This document shows, in pieces, positions 34,725 through 43,134 of a stretch of 47,678 nt of DNA (the stretch's first letter is position 1; every line of letters begins with the position of its first letter). This DNA is from Fibrobacter sp. (GTDB lineage: Bacteria > Fibrobacterota > Fibrobacteria > Fibrobacterales > Fibrobacteraceae). The DNA is taken from contig JAGCPZ010000038.1 of the NCBI GenBank assembly GCA_017965445.1, positions 1 to 47,678 of the forward strand. The letters run 5' to 3'. The notes below the pieces were generated by a model. The model was not told the origin of the DNA. It was given only the letters and a program-made list of their open reading frames with translations, and did not search any database. Both the position numbers and the translations under genes were made by a program.

Positions 34725-35837
34725 ATGGCAAATTTCGACAATAAAGCTTTTTACGCGCTCCTACGAATGGCCCTGGACCCGGAGTGTAGGGCTTCTCTTT
34801 TTCCGTATCGTCTGAATGAAACGGAATGGGAAGCCATCCATACGGAGTGTCTCAGACAGCTTATGGTTGGAGTTGCGTATCGTGCAATTTGCCATTTGCC
34901 TAAGGAACAGAAACCGCCAATGGAGCTCATTTATCAATGGGCAAGTGAAGTGGAAGTCATCAAGGGCCAGAACAAGCAACTGAACAGCAAGTCTGCACAT
35001 CTCACGCAGCTCTTTACCGCCCATAGCCGCAAAACCGCCGTACTCAAGGGACCTGCCAATGCAAGGCTTTACCCAGACCCTTATATGCGGCAGGCGGGCG
35101 ACATTGACCTCTGGGTCGAAGGCGGGCGTGATAGCGTTGTTGCTCTTTTGGGTGAATTGGATTTCGCCTTAAGCGACAGGTGCCTTAGGGCACAGCATCA
35201 TATTTGCTTGGACCCAGACGAAAATGGAATTATTGTAGAAGTTCATCACAGACCGTCGTCCGGAAATTTCAACCCATTCGCAAAAAAACGTTTGCTAAGC
35301 TATCTTGAACGTGAAATTTTGAATTTGGAACTTGCTCCCGAAGGCTTTTATGTACCTTCGATGAAGTTTGCGCTCATAATGCAGCTCTCACATATCCAGA
35401 AACATTTCTTTCAAGACGGCATTGGACTCAAGCAACTGGTGGACTACTTCATTCTCTTGCGTAATTCTTCGCCCGAAGACCGCAATGAAGTCGTATCCAA
35501 GCTCAAGACGTTTGGACTATACAAGTCTTGTGGTGCTGTGATGTGGATTATGGAATATGTCTTTGGACTGTCTTCAGAAAAAATGCTCGTCAAACCGGAC
35601 GAACGCCGCGGCAAGATGATGCTTGCCGAAATAAATGCTGGTGGAAATTTTGGATACAATCCCCAAAAAAAGACTTCTCATTTTGTAACATGGCTAAAAC
35701 GCCGATATAGCTCGATTCGTTTGATTACATTCGCTCCAATGGAGGCTATACTGCATGAAATCGACTACTGGAAAAGTTTTATGTGCTATATGCCGCTCCG
35801 CATCAAGTACCGCCGACTATCTGTTCGTAATGTATAA
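34725..35837 (+). CDS. PF14907-type nucleotidyltransferase, copy 1
   Basis: A 370-residue soluble protein of the nucleotidyltransferase superfamily. The substrate-binding KG (108-109) and the metal-binding GDIDLWV (125-131, Asp126 and Asp128) are present, followed by VEVHHRPSSGN (Glu172) as a third acidic residue. The N-terminal region is helical. It shares length and motif positions with the next gene, indicating duplication. Proteins of this family occur beside PqqD and HprK-like proteins in RiPP-type clusters; their reaction (possibly adenylylation or nucleotidylation of the peptide) is not established to my knowledge. It starts 20 bp after the small peptide gene. Confidence 0.8.
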   Translation: MANFDNKAFYALLRMALDPECRASLFPYRLNETEWEAIHTECLRQLMVGVAYRAICHLPKEQKPPMELIYQWASEVEVIKGQNKQLNSKSAHLTQLFTAHSRKTAVLKGPANARLYPDPYMRQAGDIDLWVEGGRDSVVALLGELDFALSDRCLRAQHHICLDPDENGIIVEVHHRPSSGNFNPFAKKRLLSYLEREILNLELAPEGFYVPSMKFALIMQLSHIQKHFFQDGIGLKQLVDYFILLRNSSPEDRNEVVSKLKTFGLYKSCGAVMWIMEYVFGLSSEKMLVKPDERRGKMMLAEINAGGNFGYNPQKKTSHFVTWLKRRYSSIRLITFAPMEAILHEIDYWKSFMCYMPLRIKYRRLSVRNV

Positions 35838-35863
35838 CAAACTGTAATTTCTATTTTTTCAAT

Positions 35864-36970
35864 ATGTCCGATTTAGTCAATCCCATTTATAAGATTTTGT
35901 TTAGTTTTTTGCGCTGTGCTGCAGGAACCATTGATTGCCCGAATGTAAAATTGACTCCTGAAGAATGGCAAAAGCTTTTCTTCGAGGCCAAGCGGCAATC
36001 TGTTCTGGATGTTGTTTTTACTGTTTTTCAAAAGCTCCCCAAAGAAAATCTTCCGCCAAAGCCGTTGCTAATGCAATGGGCAGTCCATGCCGAAGCGACA
36101 AGAGATATGAACAAACGCATGAATGCGGAAGCGGCTCGTTTGACCGGAATTTTTAGCAAAGAGGGGCGGCGTACGGCAGTCTTGAAGGGAGCCGCCAATG
36201 CAAGGCTTTATCCAGACCCGCTAAGTCGCCAGTGCGGTGACATCGATTTCTGGGTTGAAGGTGGATTCAAAAGTGTCGAAGATTTGCTTCTAAAATTGAA
36301 GTTTATCCCGGAACACGAAGAGACTTCGTGTCGTCATCATATTCACATGCCCAAAAATGAGGATGGCGTCACGGTGGAAATCCACTATAAACCGGCATCT
36401 GGAAATCCATACAAGAACGGCGAACTTCAAAAGTACTTGAACAAGGAAATTCTGAATTCGGAACTAGTTCCGGAAGGATTTTATTCGCCAACTATCAAGT
36501 TTGCCTTGGTCATGCAGCTTTCGCATCTGCAGCAACATTTCTACAGCCATGGTCTTGGTTTTCGCCAGTTCATGGACTACTTCATTTTACTGAAACATTC
36601 CACGGAAAGCGACCGACGCGAAGCAACCGATATAATGAAATCGCTTTACATGCTCAAAGCTTGCAGTGCCGTCATGTGGATGCTCGAAGAAATCTTTGGA
36701 CTCGACCATGAATTGATGCTTTGCCCTCCAGATGCTTGGCGCGGGAAAAAGCTCATGAAACTGGCTTTGGATGGCGGAAATTTTGGTCAGTACGATCCGA
36801 AACACCTGTCGCGCATCAACGTTTTTGTTCGCTGGTTCAAGGACCGTCTAAGAGCGTTAAGCTGGATTCCCTTTGACCCTGTTAATGCAATATTTAAAGA
36901 ATTAAAATATTGGCGGGCGACTATTTCTGTGATACCGCTCCGTATTAAACGTAGGAAGATTGCTTTATGA
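35864..36970 (+). CDS. PF14907-type nucleotidyltransferase, copy 2
   Basis: A 368-residue paralogue of the preceding gene with the same motif positions: TAVLKGAANARLYPDP (KG 108-109), GDIDFWV (125-131) and VEIHYKPASGN. Both copies keep all acidic residues, so neither looks degenerate. They diverge most in the first 60 residues and the last 50, which may set separate partners. A 26-bp AT-rich gap follows the first copy. The stop codon overlaps the start of the HprK-like gene as ATGA. Confidence 0.8.
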   Translation: MSDLVNPIYKILFSFLRCAAGTIDCPNVKLTPEEWQKLFFEAKRQSVLDVVFTVFQKLPKENLPPKPLLMQWAVHAEATRDMNKRMNAEAARLTGIFSKEGRRTAVLKGAANARLYPDPLSRQCGDIDFWVEGGFKSVEDLLLKLKFIPEHEETSCRHHIHMPKNEDGVTVEIHYKPASGNPYKNGELQKYLNKEILNSELVPEGFYSPTIKFALVMQLSHLQQHFYSHGLGFRQFMDYFILLKHSTESDRREATDIMKSLYMLKACSAVMWMLEEIFGLDHELMLCPPDAWRGKKLMKLALDGGNFGQYDPKHLSRINVFVRWFKDRLRALSWIPFDPVNAIFKELKYWRATISVIPLRIKRRKIAL

Positions 36971-37875
36971 GTTTATCTGTTCAAGAGACACGATATTACA
37001 AGGTTGCAGACCATGTGTTTTCGCTAAAGGCAAATGCCGGGCTTAGCGATGATTTCTTTGAAAAAAATGCGGATAACTACGCCCCTTTTTCGGTAAGTGC
37101 ATGCGATTGCCTTTTTTCGATGGAGGTTGTCACGGATGCAAAAGCTCCCGTGTTTGTCGAAGAAACTAGGCAAGACGAGGAAGGTCAGCGGATTGTATGC
37201 GGCATTACGCAGCATGGAGAATCGCTCTTTGAATTTTATCTGTTCGATAAATATGTCGGTACGTTAGTTTGCTCTAAAGACTACAGGACTTCAAAGCTTT
37301 TTGTTCCGAGTGCTGAAAATACTTCGCACTTGAAATTTGCGGTGAACAATGCCCTGATGGTACTATACGCAATTGCGACGGCACCGTTCGATACAGCGCT
37401 GTTCCATGCGGCAGTAGTGAACTATCAAGATCGCGGCTACATGTTCCTTGGAAAAAGTGGAACCGGCAAGAGCACGCATGCAAGGCTTTGGCTCAAGTAC
37501 AACGAAGGCTCGACGCTTTTGAATGACGATAACCCTGTAGTGCGTTTTTACAAGAATGCAGACGGCAAGGGTTTTGCGAAAGTTTTCGGTTCGCCCTGGA
37601 GTGGAAAGACGCCCTGTTACAAGAACGAGGAATGTATGCTAGGCGGCTTTGTGCTCTTGGCCCAGGCCCCTTTCAACGAGATTTCTCGTTTGCGCGGGGT
37701 GCAGGCTTATGCTGCAATTCTCCCTTGCATTTCTGGTAAGCGTTGGGAACGCTCCATTGCCGACGGCTTGCACAATACCGAGAATGCTCTTGCTGCAAAT
37801 GTTCCCGTGTGGTACTTAAAATGTCTGCCTGACGAAGCCGCTGCGAAACTTTGCCTAAAGACGGTGGCTGAATGA
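36967..37875 (+). CDS. HprK-like (PEPCK-fold) serine kinase domain protein
   Basis: A 302-residue protein with a P-loop GKSGTGKST at 162-170, preceded by a conserved ALFHAAVV segment and followed by LLNDDNPVVRF, the usual acidic metal-binding part of HPr kinase-type folds. The C-terminal part (LSGKRWERSIADGLHNT region) is degenerate. In lasso-peptide clusters of some bacteria an HprK-like kinase phosphorylates the peptide C-terminus; here the same role on a Ser/Thr of the small peptide is inferred. No PTS genes are near, so a carbon-catabolite role is unlikely. Start and stop codons overlap both neighbours by ATGA. Confidence 0.75.
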   Translation: MSLSVQETRYYKVADHVFSLKANAGLSDDFFEKNADNYAPFSVSACDCLFSMEVVTDAKAPVFVEETRQDEEGQRIVCGITQHGESLFEFYLFDKYVGTLVCSKDYRTSKLFVPSAENTSHLKFAVNNALMVLYAIATAPFDTALFHAAVVNYQDRGYMFLGKSGTGKSTHARLWLKYNEGSTLLNDDNPVVRFYKNADGKGFAKVFGSPWSGKTPCYKNEECMLGGFVLLAQAPFNEISRLRGVQAYAAILPCISGKRWERSIADGLHNTENALAANVPVWYLKCLPDEAAAKLCLKTVAE

Positions 37876-38333
37876 GCGACCCTCGAAAAATTGATGACAG
37901 CGCCATTATAGCAGAAGCGATTCGGCTCGTTTCGGATGGTGTAAGCGTCACGTTCCCTGTAAACGGTAGAAGCATGTTGCCGTTCATTGTCGGAGGACGC
38001 GATAGCGTCGTCTTGGAAAAACCGACGGATTTACGAAGGGGAGACATTGTTCTTGCCCTTGTCGAAAATGGAAAATCGAAAGACAAGTTCTATGTTGTAC
38101 ACCGGGTACTTTCTTTGGATGGCGACCACGTGATTCTGATGGGCGACGGTAATTTGGCTTTACGTGAATATTGTAATAAGGTCGATGTCTTTGCCAAGGT
38201 CGTTCAGGTGGTGCGTGGAAACGGCAAAAAGTGCTCGATTAACTCGTTTGGATATCGTTTGGCTGCAAAAGTCTGGTTTGCTTTGCTACCTTTTAGACGG
38301 TATTTTCTTTGGCTTTATAGAAAGGTTCATTAA
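37872..38333 (+). CDS. S24/S26 family peptidase, signal-peptidase-like with Ser-His pattern
   Basis: A 153-residue protein with the Ser-Met motif NGRSMLP (Ser34), followed by RRGDIVLA, then FYVVHRVLS (His77) and LMGDGN (Asp92). The His in place of the Lys used by typical bacterial signal peptidase I resembles the ER/archaeal Ser-His-Asp type. The C-terminus contains a possible single membrane helix (VWFALLPFRRYFLWLY). Such proteins with PqqD and nucleotidyltransferases likely cut the leader from a modified peptide; the ABC transporter here lacks the C39 peptidase domain, so this is the best protease candidate. It overlaps the HprK-like gene by ATGA. Confidence 0.75.
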   Translation: MSDPRKIDDSAIIAEAIRLVSDGVSVTFPVNGRSMLPFIVGGRDSVVLEKPTDLRRGDIVLALVENGKSKDKFYVVHRVLSLDGDHVILMGDGNLALREYCNKVDVFAKVVQVVRGNGKKCSINSFGYRLAAKVWFALLPFRRYFLWLYRKVH

Positions 38334-38334
38334 T

Positions 38335-38604
38335 ATGCGTATAAAGAATGGATTTGTGTTGCGCGAAGTGTGCGGCGAACAGGTTATCATGGGTGAAGGT
38401 GTCGGTGCGCTTGATTTTGGCAAGCTCCTTTGCTTGAACGAAACCGCCGCTTGGCTTTGGCAAAAGGCTTGCGACATGGGCGATTTTACGGTCGAAAAAC
38501 TGGCCGAAGCCTTGTGTGGCGAATACGATGTCAGTGCGGAACAGGCTAAAGCCGATGTCGCCGCAATCGTTGCCGAATGGCAAAAGGTCAACGTGGTCGA
38601 ATGA
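38335..38604 (+). CDS. PqqD-like RiPP recognition element protein
   Basis: An 89-residue protein beginning MRIKNGFVLREVCGE. It shows the PqqD-fold pattern: a beta-strand start, a Gly-x-x-x-hydrophobic turn (VGALDFGKLLCLNETAAWLW) and a terminal helix with AKADVAAIVAEWQ. PqqD proteins bind the leader of RiPP precursors and present it to the modifying enzymes. The start at 38335 has AAAGG upstream; the longer frame from 38164 overlaps the S26-like gene. The stop overlaps the ABC transporter start as ATGA at 38601-38604, so it is translationally coupled. Confidence 0.8.
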   Translation: MRIKNGFVLREVCGEQVIMGEGVGALDFGKLLCLNETAAWLWQKACDMGDFTVEKLAEALCGEYDVSAEQAKADVAAIVAEWQKVNVVE

Positions 38605-40250
38605 AATATGTCGCCTGGCTATGGCGTGGAACGAGCGGGTTCCGTGTAAATATCGCAATCCGCGTTTTGTTGGGGACTGGGCGCGTGGCGCTCGGTCTTT
38701 TGATGATATGGCTTAGCAAGCGTTTTATCGACGAGACGATTCGCACAGGTTCATCGGACGATGTTGTTCGGATGATATTGCTGCTTGTCGCGACTGTGGT
38801 CGGGGTGATTATTCTGCGGCTTGTATATTATTACATGACGAATGCCGCCACGGTCAAAAAGTCGAACGCTCTTAGGTTATTCTACTTTGAAACCTTGTTC
38901 AGACGTCAACTTTTTGACGGTCATGAACTCCATTCGGGCGACGTTACGTCAAGGCTATCCAAGGATATTGAAAACATAAGTAACTCCGAGATGGATACGA
39001 TTCCGCAGATGGCTGTTACATGCATCCAGCTTGTTGGCGCGTTCATGCTCATGCGTTGGTTTGATGCTCGGCTTGCGTGGGCGCTGCTATTGATTACACC
39101 TGTGATGGTCGTGATTGGCAAGTTGATTTCGCGCAGACTGCGGAAAATGACGCTCGCCATCCGTGAGAGTGAAAGCCAAATCCAGATGCAGGTGCAAGAA
39201 GGCGTCGAATTCAATGCTGTTTTGCGTTCGCTTGAAAGCGAAAACTGGGTAACAAAACATTTGAACCTTAAACAGGACAAACTTGAACATGAGGTGCTGC
39301 GCCGTACCCGCTTTACCGCTGTAGCCCGTTTTGCAATTGGTTCTGCTTTTGGTCTTGGCTATTTGCTTGCCTTTGTGTGGGGCGGTCTTGGACTCCGCGA
39401 CGGAACGATTACGTTCGGCGTGATGACTTCTTTTTTGCAACTGGTGGGGCAAATCCAGCATCCGATTCTTACATTGCTTGGAATGGTTCCGCAACTGGTG
39501 CATTCAACGGCGAGTATCGACCGCCTGGAAGAACTGGAAGCAGGGTGTGGCAACCGTGAGCGCGTTCCTGATGTCGTGTTGGACGGCCCTCTGGGCGTAA
39601 GTTTGGAAAACGTCCGCTTTGCTTATGCCAATGGCGACCACGAAATTGTCGCCGATTTTTCCCATGACTTTAAGCCCGCTAGCAAAACGGCCATCATGGG
39701 GGAGACGGGCAAAGGTAAAACGACGCTCTTCAGGCTTTTGCTCGGCTTTGTCGAACCGGCCTCCGGGAAAATGCAGATTTATTCAGGTCGCAAAGTTTCT
39801 CAAGATGACGTTCACGGAAAGAATGTTGCAATTACCGAAGCTACCCGCCCGAATTTCGTCTATGTGCCGCAAGGGAACACTCTAATGAACGGCTCCATCC
39901 GTGACAATCTGCTGTTGGCAAATCCGGAAGCGAGCGAGTCGGAAATGAAAAATGCGTTGCATGTGGCCTGTGCGGATTTCGTCCTTGACCTTGTCGGCGG
40001 AATTGATTTTGAACTTGGCGAACGCGCACGTGGATTGAGTGAGGGGCAGGCCCAGCGCATTGCGATTGCCCGCGGTCTTTTGCGCCCAGGAAATATTTTG
40101 CTTTTCGACGAAATCAGTTCTTCGTTGGACGAGGGGACTGAAACGGAACTTTATAAACGGTTGTTTGCGTCTTTCCCAGAAAAGACGATGATTTTTGTGA
40201 CGCACCGCACAGCGGTTTGTGCAATTTGTGACGAGACTATTCGTTTGTAA
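38601..40250 (+). CDS. ABC transporter, fused permease and ATP-binding protein
   Basis: A 549-residue ABC half-exporter. About six membrane helices in the first 300 residues are followed by a nucleotide-binding domain: Walker A GETGKGKT (about 367-374), signature LSEGQAQR (about 478) and Walker B ILLFDEISS (about 499). The signature has Glu where LSGGQ is usual. There is no N-terminal C39 peptidase domain. It is placed as the last gene of the RiPP-like operon, where it would export or import the finished product. The ATG at 38601 is used because of the ATGA overlap with the PqqD-like gene. A gap of about 120 bp follows before the GH8 gene. Confidence 0.85.
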   Translation: MKYVAWLWRGTSGFRVNIAIRVLLGTGRVALGLLMIWLSKRFIDETIRTGSSDDVVRMILLLVATVVGVIILRLVYYYMTNAATVKKSNALRLFYFETLFRRQLFDGHELHSGDVTSRLSKDIENISNSEMDTIPQMAVTCIQLVGAFMLMRWFDARLAWALLLITPVMVVIGKLISRRLRKMTLAIRESESQIQMQVQEGVEFNAVLRSLESENWVTKHLNLKQDKLEHEVLRRTRFTAVARFAIGSAFGLGYLLAFVWGGLGLRDGTITFGVMTSFLQLVGQIQHPILTLLGMVPQLVHSTASIDRLEELEAGCGNRERVPDVVLDGPLGVSLENVRFAYANGDHEIVADFSHDFKPASKTAIMGETGKGKTTLFRLLLGFVEPASGKMQIYSGRKVSQDDVHGKNVAITEATRPNFVYVPQGNTLMNGSIRDNLLLANPEASESEMKNALHVACADFVLDLVGGIDFELGERARGLSEGQAQRIAIARGLLRPGNILLFDEISSSLDEGTETELYKRLFASFPEKTMIFVTHRTAVCAICDETIRL

Positions 40251-40371
40251 CGGTAGTCACAATTTTCTTTTTACAATACCGCCATATTCAATATCTAATC
40301 TTTTTTTACTTGATTTTCACATACCAAATTTCTAAATATACATGCGGACTAGGTTGGTGTGTGGAGGTTTT

Positions 40372-41949
40372 ATGTTTTTATCCCGTATAGTGCCCGTCTG
40401 TGTAGCAGCGGCGATTACCACAACATTCGCAGTTCTTGATTTGCCCAATGCGCAACCCAAAGTGGATGCTGCTTATTGGAATGCCGCGCTTGACAGCACG
40501 TGGCAAGGACTTATCCGCCGAAATATCCAGCCCTATAGTGCCGGTGTAGGCCTAATTCACCGCCCCAAAAGCGAAGCTCCTGGCGATGCCGTGAGTGAAG
40601 GCGTTGGATACGGCATGCTTGTCGCACTTTATGCCGATGACCAGGCTTCTTTCAACAAGATGTGGGACGAGGCCAATTCCACCATGTGGGGAAAATGCTA
40701 TTACAACTGGCAGATGTCCGTTGATGGTAAAATTGTCGGAACGGGCGCTGCCTCCGATGCCGAAGAAGATATCGCCCTTGCGTTGATTTTTGCAGATAAA
40801 CTTGTATCTGCGGGCAAGTGGAAAGCATATACTTCCACAAAATTCGGTTACGACTACAAGACCCATGCGCAGAAAATTCTCGATTGCATGTGGAGTTCCG
40901 AACAGGTGACTAGTGACGGCATTCTCGCTCCGGGAGCAGGGTGGGGTGGTCGCTCGTTTGTGAATCCGGGGTATTTTTCTCCGGCATGGTATAAGATTTT
41001 TGCCAAGTTCGATAGCAATGGCGACCGCTGGAACAAGGTTGTCGATAAGTCCTACGAAATCATTTCTAAAAGCCCTGGCTATAGCATGGGCATGGTGCCG
41101 GACTGGATGACGCCCGGAGGCGGCTGGGTCGGTTCGGCAGGCCTTGGTTACAACGCTTATTTCGAAAGCAAGGGCTTTTTCAAGGATGCCATTCGCATCT
41201 TGTGGCGTGTCGCGATTGATGCCATTTGGTTCGATGAACAACGGGCTAAGTCGTTCCTCAAGAATGCGCTGACATTCATTAATTCCAAGGGCGGAGCGAA
41301 AGCGGCGAACTTCTACCAAATAGAAAACGCAGGCGAGCTTTTGCCAGCCGATGACAAATGGTATGATTTTAACAACTCGAAGGATTCGACGACATGGCGC
41401 TATCGCCGCGAACATAGCCATTTGACAATTGGCATGTGGGCGACTGCCGCGATGGCGGTGGGCGAGAAAGCAGACCGTATCGCATTCAGCGAAGAAATGG
41501 GCAAGTTCTACGAAGGCCGCGATTACTTTGGAAAAGCAAAGGACGAATCCGGTGCGCTCGAAGATACGCTCCACAACGAAATGTATTTCGACCAGTTCCT
41601 CGCCTGGTTCGGAACCTCAATGATGAGCGGCGCTTTTGTGAACGTTATCGACGCCATCGACAATCCGAAGGCGGCGACCGTTGGCGATTCATCGTCACTG
41701 ACTCCTTCAAGGATTTCTGTTGGCCGCTTCGCTACGGTTGCGGGTTTGAAAGTCAATCACTTGGACGGAGCCGTGTTGATGTCTGTTCCTGAGAATGCAA
41801 ACTGGAGCATTTTCGATTTGAACGGGCAAATGGTAGCCCAGTTTGCCGGTAAAGATTTCCTCTGGAAAACGCGTGGACAAAGTGGAATTTATATCGTGAA
41901 AGCGGCTTCCCGCAATCGCGTTTATTCACGTAAAATATCCGTGCGATAA
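40372..41949 (+). CDS. GH8 family glycoside hydrolase with sorting tail
   Basis: A 525-residue secreted enzyme. The signal peptide spans about MFLSRIVPVCVAAAITTTFA. The GH8 core shows the catalytic acid motif SEGVGYGM (about residue 76), SDAEEDIALALI (about 128-138) and GGAKAANFYQ, typical of family 8 endoglucanases, xylanases and reducing-end xylanases. The substrate (cellulose or xylan) cannot be fixed by eye. A short linker and a C-terminal beta-sandwich tail (WSIFDLNGQMVAQF, SGIYIVKAAS, YSRKISVR) fit type IX sorting. GGAGG is five bases before ATG 40372; the reading frame is open to 40342 without a ribosome site. It is flanked by two candidate RiPP systems but is not obviously linked to them. 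Confidence 0.88.
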   Translation: MFLSRIVPVCVAAAITTTFAVLDLPNAQPKVDAAYWNAALDSTWQGLIRRNIQPYSAGVGLIHRPKSEAPGDAVSEGVGYGMLVALYADDQASFNKMWDEANSTMWGKCYYNWQMSVDGKIVGTGAASDAEEDIALALIFADKLVSAGKWKAYTSTKFGYDYKTHAQKILDCMWSSEQVTSDGILAPGAGWGGRSFVNPGYFSPAWYKIFAKFDSNGDRWNKVVDKSYEIISKSPGYSMGMVPDWMTPGGGWVGSAGLGYNAYFESKGFFKDAIRILWRVAIDAIWFDEQRAKSFLKNALTFINSKGGAKAANFYQIENAGELLPADDKWYDFNNSKDSTTWRYRREHSHLTIGMWATAAMAVGEKADRIAFSEEMGKFYEGRDYFGKAKDESGALEDTLHNEMYFDQFLAWFGTSMMSGAFVNVIDAIDNPKAATVGDSSSLTPSRISVGRFATVAGLKVNHLDGAVLMSVPENANWSIFDLNGQMVAQFAGKDFLWKTRGQSGIYIVKAASRNRVYSRKISVR

Positions 41950-41962
41950 TCTTCACACGGAT

Positions 41963-42008
41963 GCGCCTAGACCCCTCCTCCCTCCTTAAGGGTCTAGGCG
42001 CTTTTGCT
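41963..42008. terminator. Bidirectional terminator between GH8 and radical SAM genes
   Basis: A perfect 12-bp stem, GCGCCTAGACCC (41963-41974) and GGGTCTAGGCGC (41990-42001), followed by TTTT on the plus strand. It serves the GH8 gene on plus and stands 22 bp past the end of the radical SAM gene on minus. Confidence 0.75.
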
Positions 42009-42030
42009 TTTTTCTCCTAACAACAAATTT

Positions 42031-43134
42031 TTAATTCTGAGTTCTACTATCTAAACGCTCCAGCAGCGTATCGCAGATTTCGGTCAGCATGCGTTCGTGC
42101 GTGCAGACTTCGGGCGAAACGCCTTCGATGCTGCCTGTCGTATAGAACGACGTACAGGCGCATTCGTGGGCACAACAGCGGTAGCGGATGTCGCAACCTT
42201 CGCATTCTTTTTTGTCGCTATCCAAAAATTCACGGATTTCTTCGCAAGCTGTTTCATCAAATCCGGTAAAGACGTTCCCCTGCACGTAACGGGCGTTTGA
42301 GTTTGAGGTGATAAATCGCGTGCAGGGGAAAATGTTTCCGTTGGTGGCAACGCCAATCGCTCCATTATAGACGTGACAAGAATAGAGCCTGTAACGCGAA
42401 TTTATAAGAGCTAGCTTAACCTTGTCATGAATCGTTCCGATAAAGACTTTATCGCCTTTTTCGCGGCATTCCTTCCAATATTTTGCAATTTTCTGGTATT
42501 GCAAAGCGAGCCTGTCAAAATCGTCTCCGCTCCATTTGCCGTCGAAATCAACGCTTGTGGTAAGGCTCTGGAATCCTTGCTCGTGCAGCCATTTGATGCT
42601 CTCGAAAACAGTTTCGATATGTGGACGCGTAATCGTGCTTAATGCCACAGCGCCAAGTTTTACAAAACGAGGTATGTTCTTTTCGATAGATTTGAAACTG
42701 CCAGTCCCGTTTACGGTGCGACGGGCGATGTCGTGATGGTGCTCGGGACCATCGAGCGAAAGGTAAATGCAGAAATGTTCCTTTTCGCAAAAATCGAAAA
42801 ATTCATCATCGAATAGCGTGCCGTTTGTATTTACCGCAAATTGCAACTTGAAATTTGCGGAAATTTTGCCTTCGTCTATGGCTTCGGCGACTATAGCTTT
42901 TGCAAACCCAACACCTTTATAGATGGCATCCCTGCGTAAAAGAGGCTCGCCACCGAAAAACGTGATATTCAAATACTGTTGTTTAAAGTAAATCGTGCGT
43001 TCCAACGCGATACGAATGGCCTGTTCGAGCGTAGCGTCGTCCATGACCTTTTTGCGGTCAGCCTGCGTCTCTTTGTAATAGCAGTAAGTGCAGCGTAAAT
43101 TACATTGTTCTGTAAGGCAAAGGACTAGGTTCAT
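42031..43134 (-). CDS. Radical SAM/SPASM peptide-maturase-like enzyme
   Basis: A 367-residue protein. The first Fe-S cluster motif is CNLRCTYC (Cys11, Cys15, Cys18), followed by GGEPLLR and the usual TIM-barrel segments. The C-terminal third has a cysteine-rich SPASM-like part: CHVYNGAIGVATNGNIFPCT, then ECEGCDIRYRCCAHECAC and a final C. Such enzymes modify peptides, often by thioether or C-C links. The three upstream genes on the same strand have a conserved C-terminal motif and paired cysteines, and the nearest overlaps this gene by ATGA at 43131-43134. The start was moved from 43182 to 43134 for that reason. I recall a family named FibroRumin radical SAM maturase; membership is likely but unchecked. 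Confidence 0.82.
   Translation of the reverse strand: MNLVLCLTEQCNLRCTYCYYKETQADRKKVMDDATLEQAIRIALERTIYFKQQYLNITFFGGEPLLRRDAIYKGVGFAKAIVAEAIDEGKISANFKLQFAVNTNGTLFDDEFFDFCEKEHFCIYLSLDGPEHHHDIARRTVNGTGSFKSIEKNIPRFVKLGAVALSTITRPHIETVFESIKWLHEQGFQSLTTSVDFDGKWSGDDFDRLALQYQKIAKYWKECREKGDKVFIGTIHDKVKLALINSRYRLYSCHVYNGAIGVATNGNIFPCTRFITSNSNARYVQGNVFTGFDETACEEIREFLDSDKKECEGCDIRYRCCAHECACTSFYTTGSIEGVSPEVCTHERMLTEICDTLLERLDSRTQN

Noticed and set aside
36967..37875. HPr kinase of a PTS
   Set aside because: Only the P-loop part matches; there are no HPr or PTS genes nearby and the gene is locked into the RiPP-like operon by overlaps.
42031..43134. Anaerobic sulfatase-maturating enzyme
   Set aside because: The SPASM-like Cys pattern is similar, but no sulfatase gene is in the window, and the three neighbouring proteins with a shared C-terminal motif give a better substrate.
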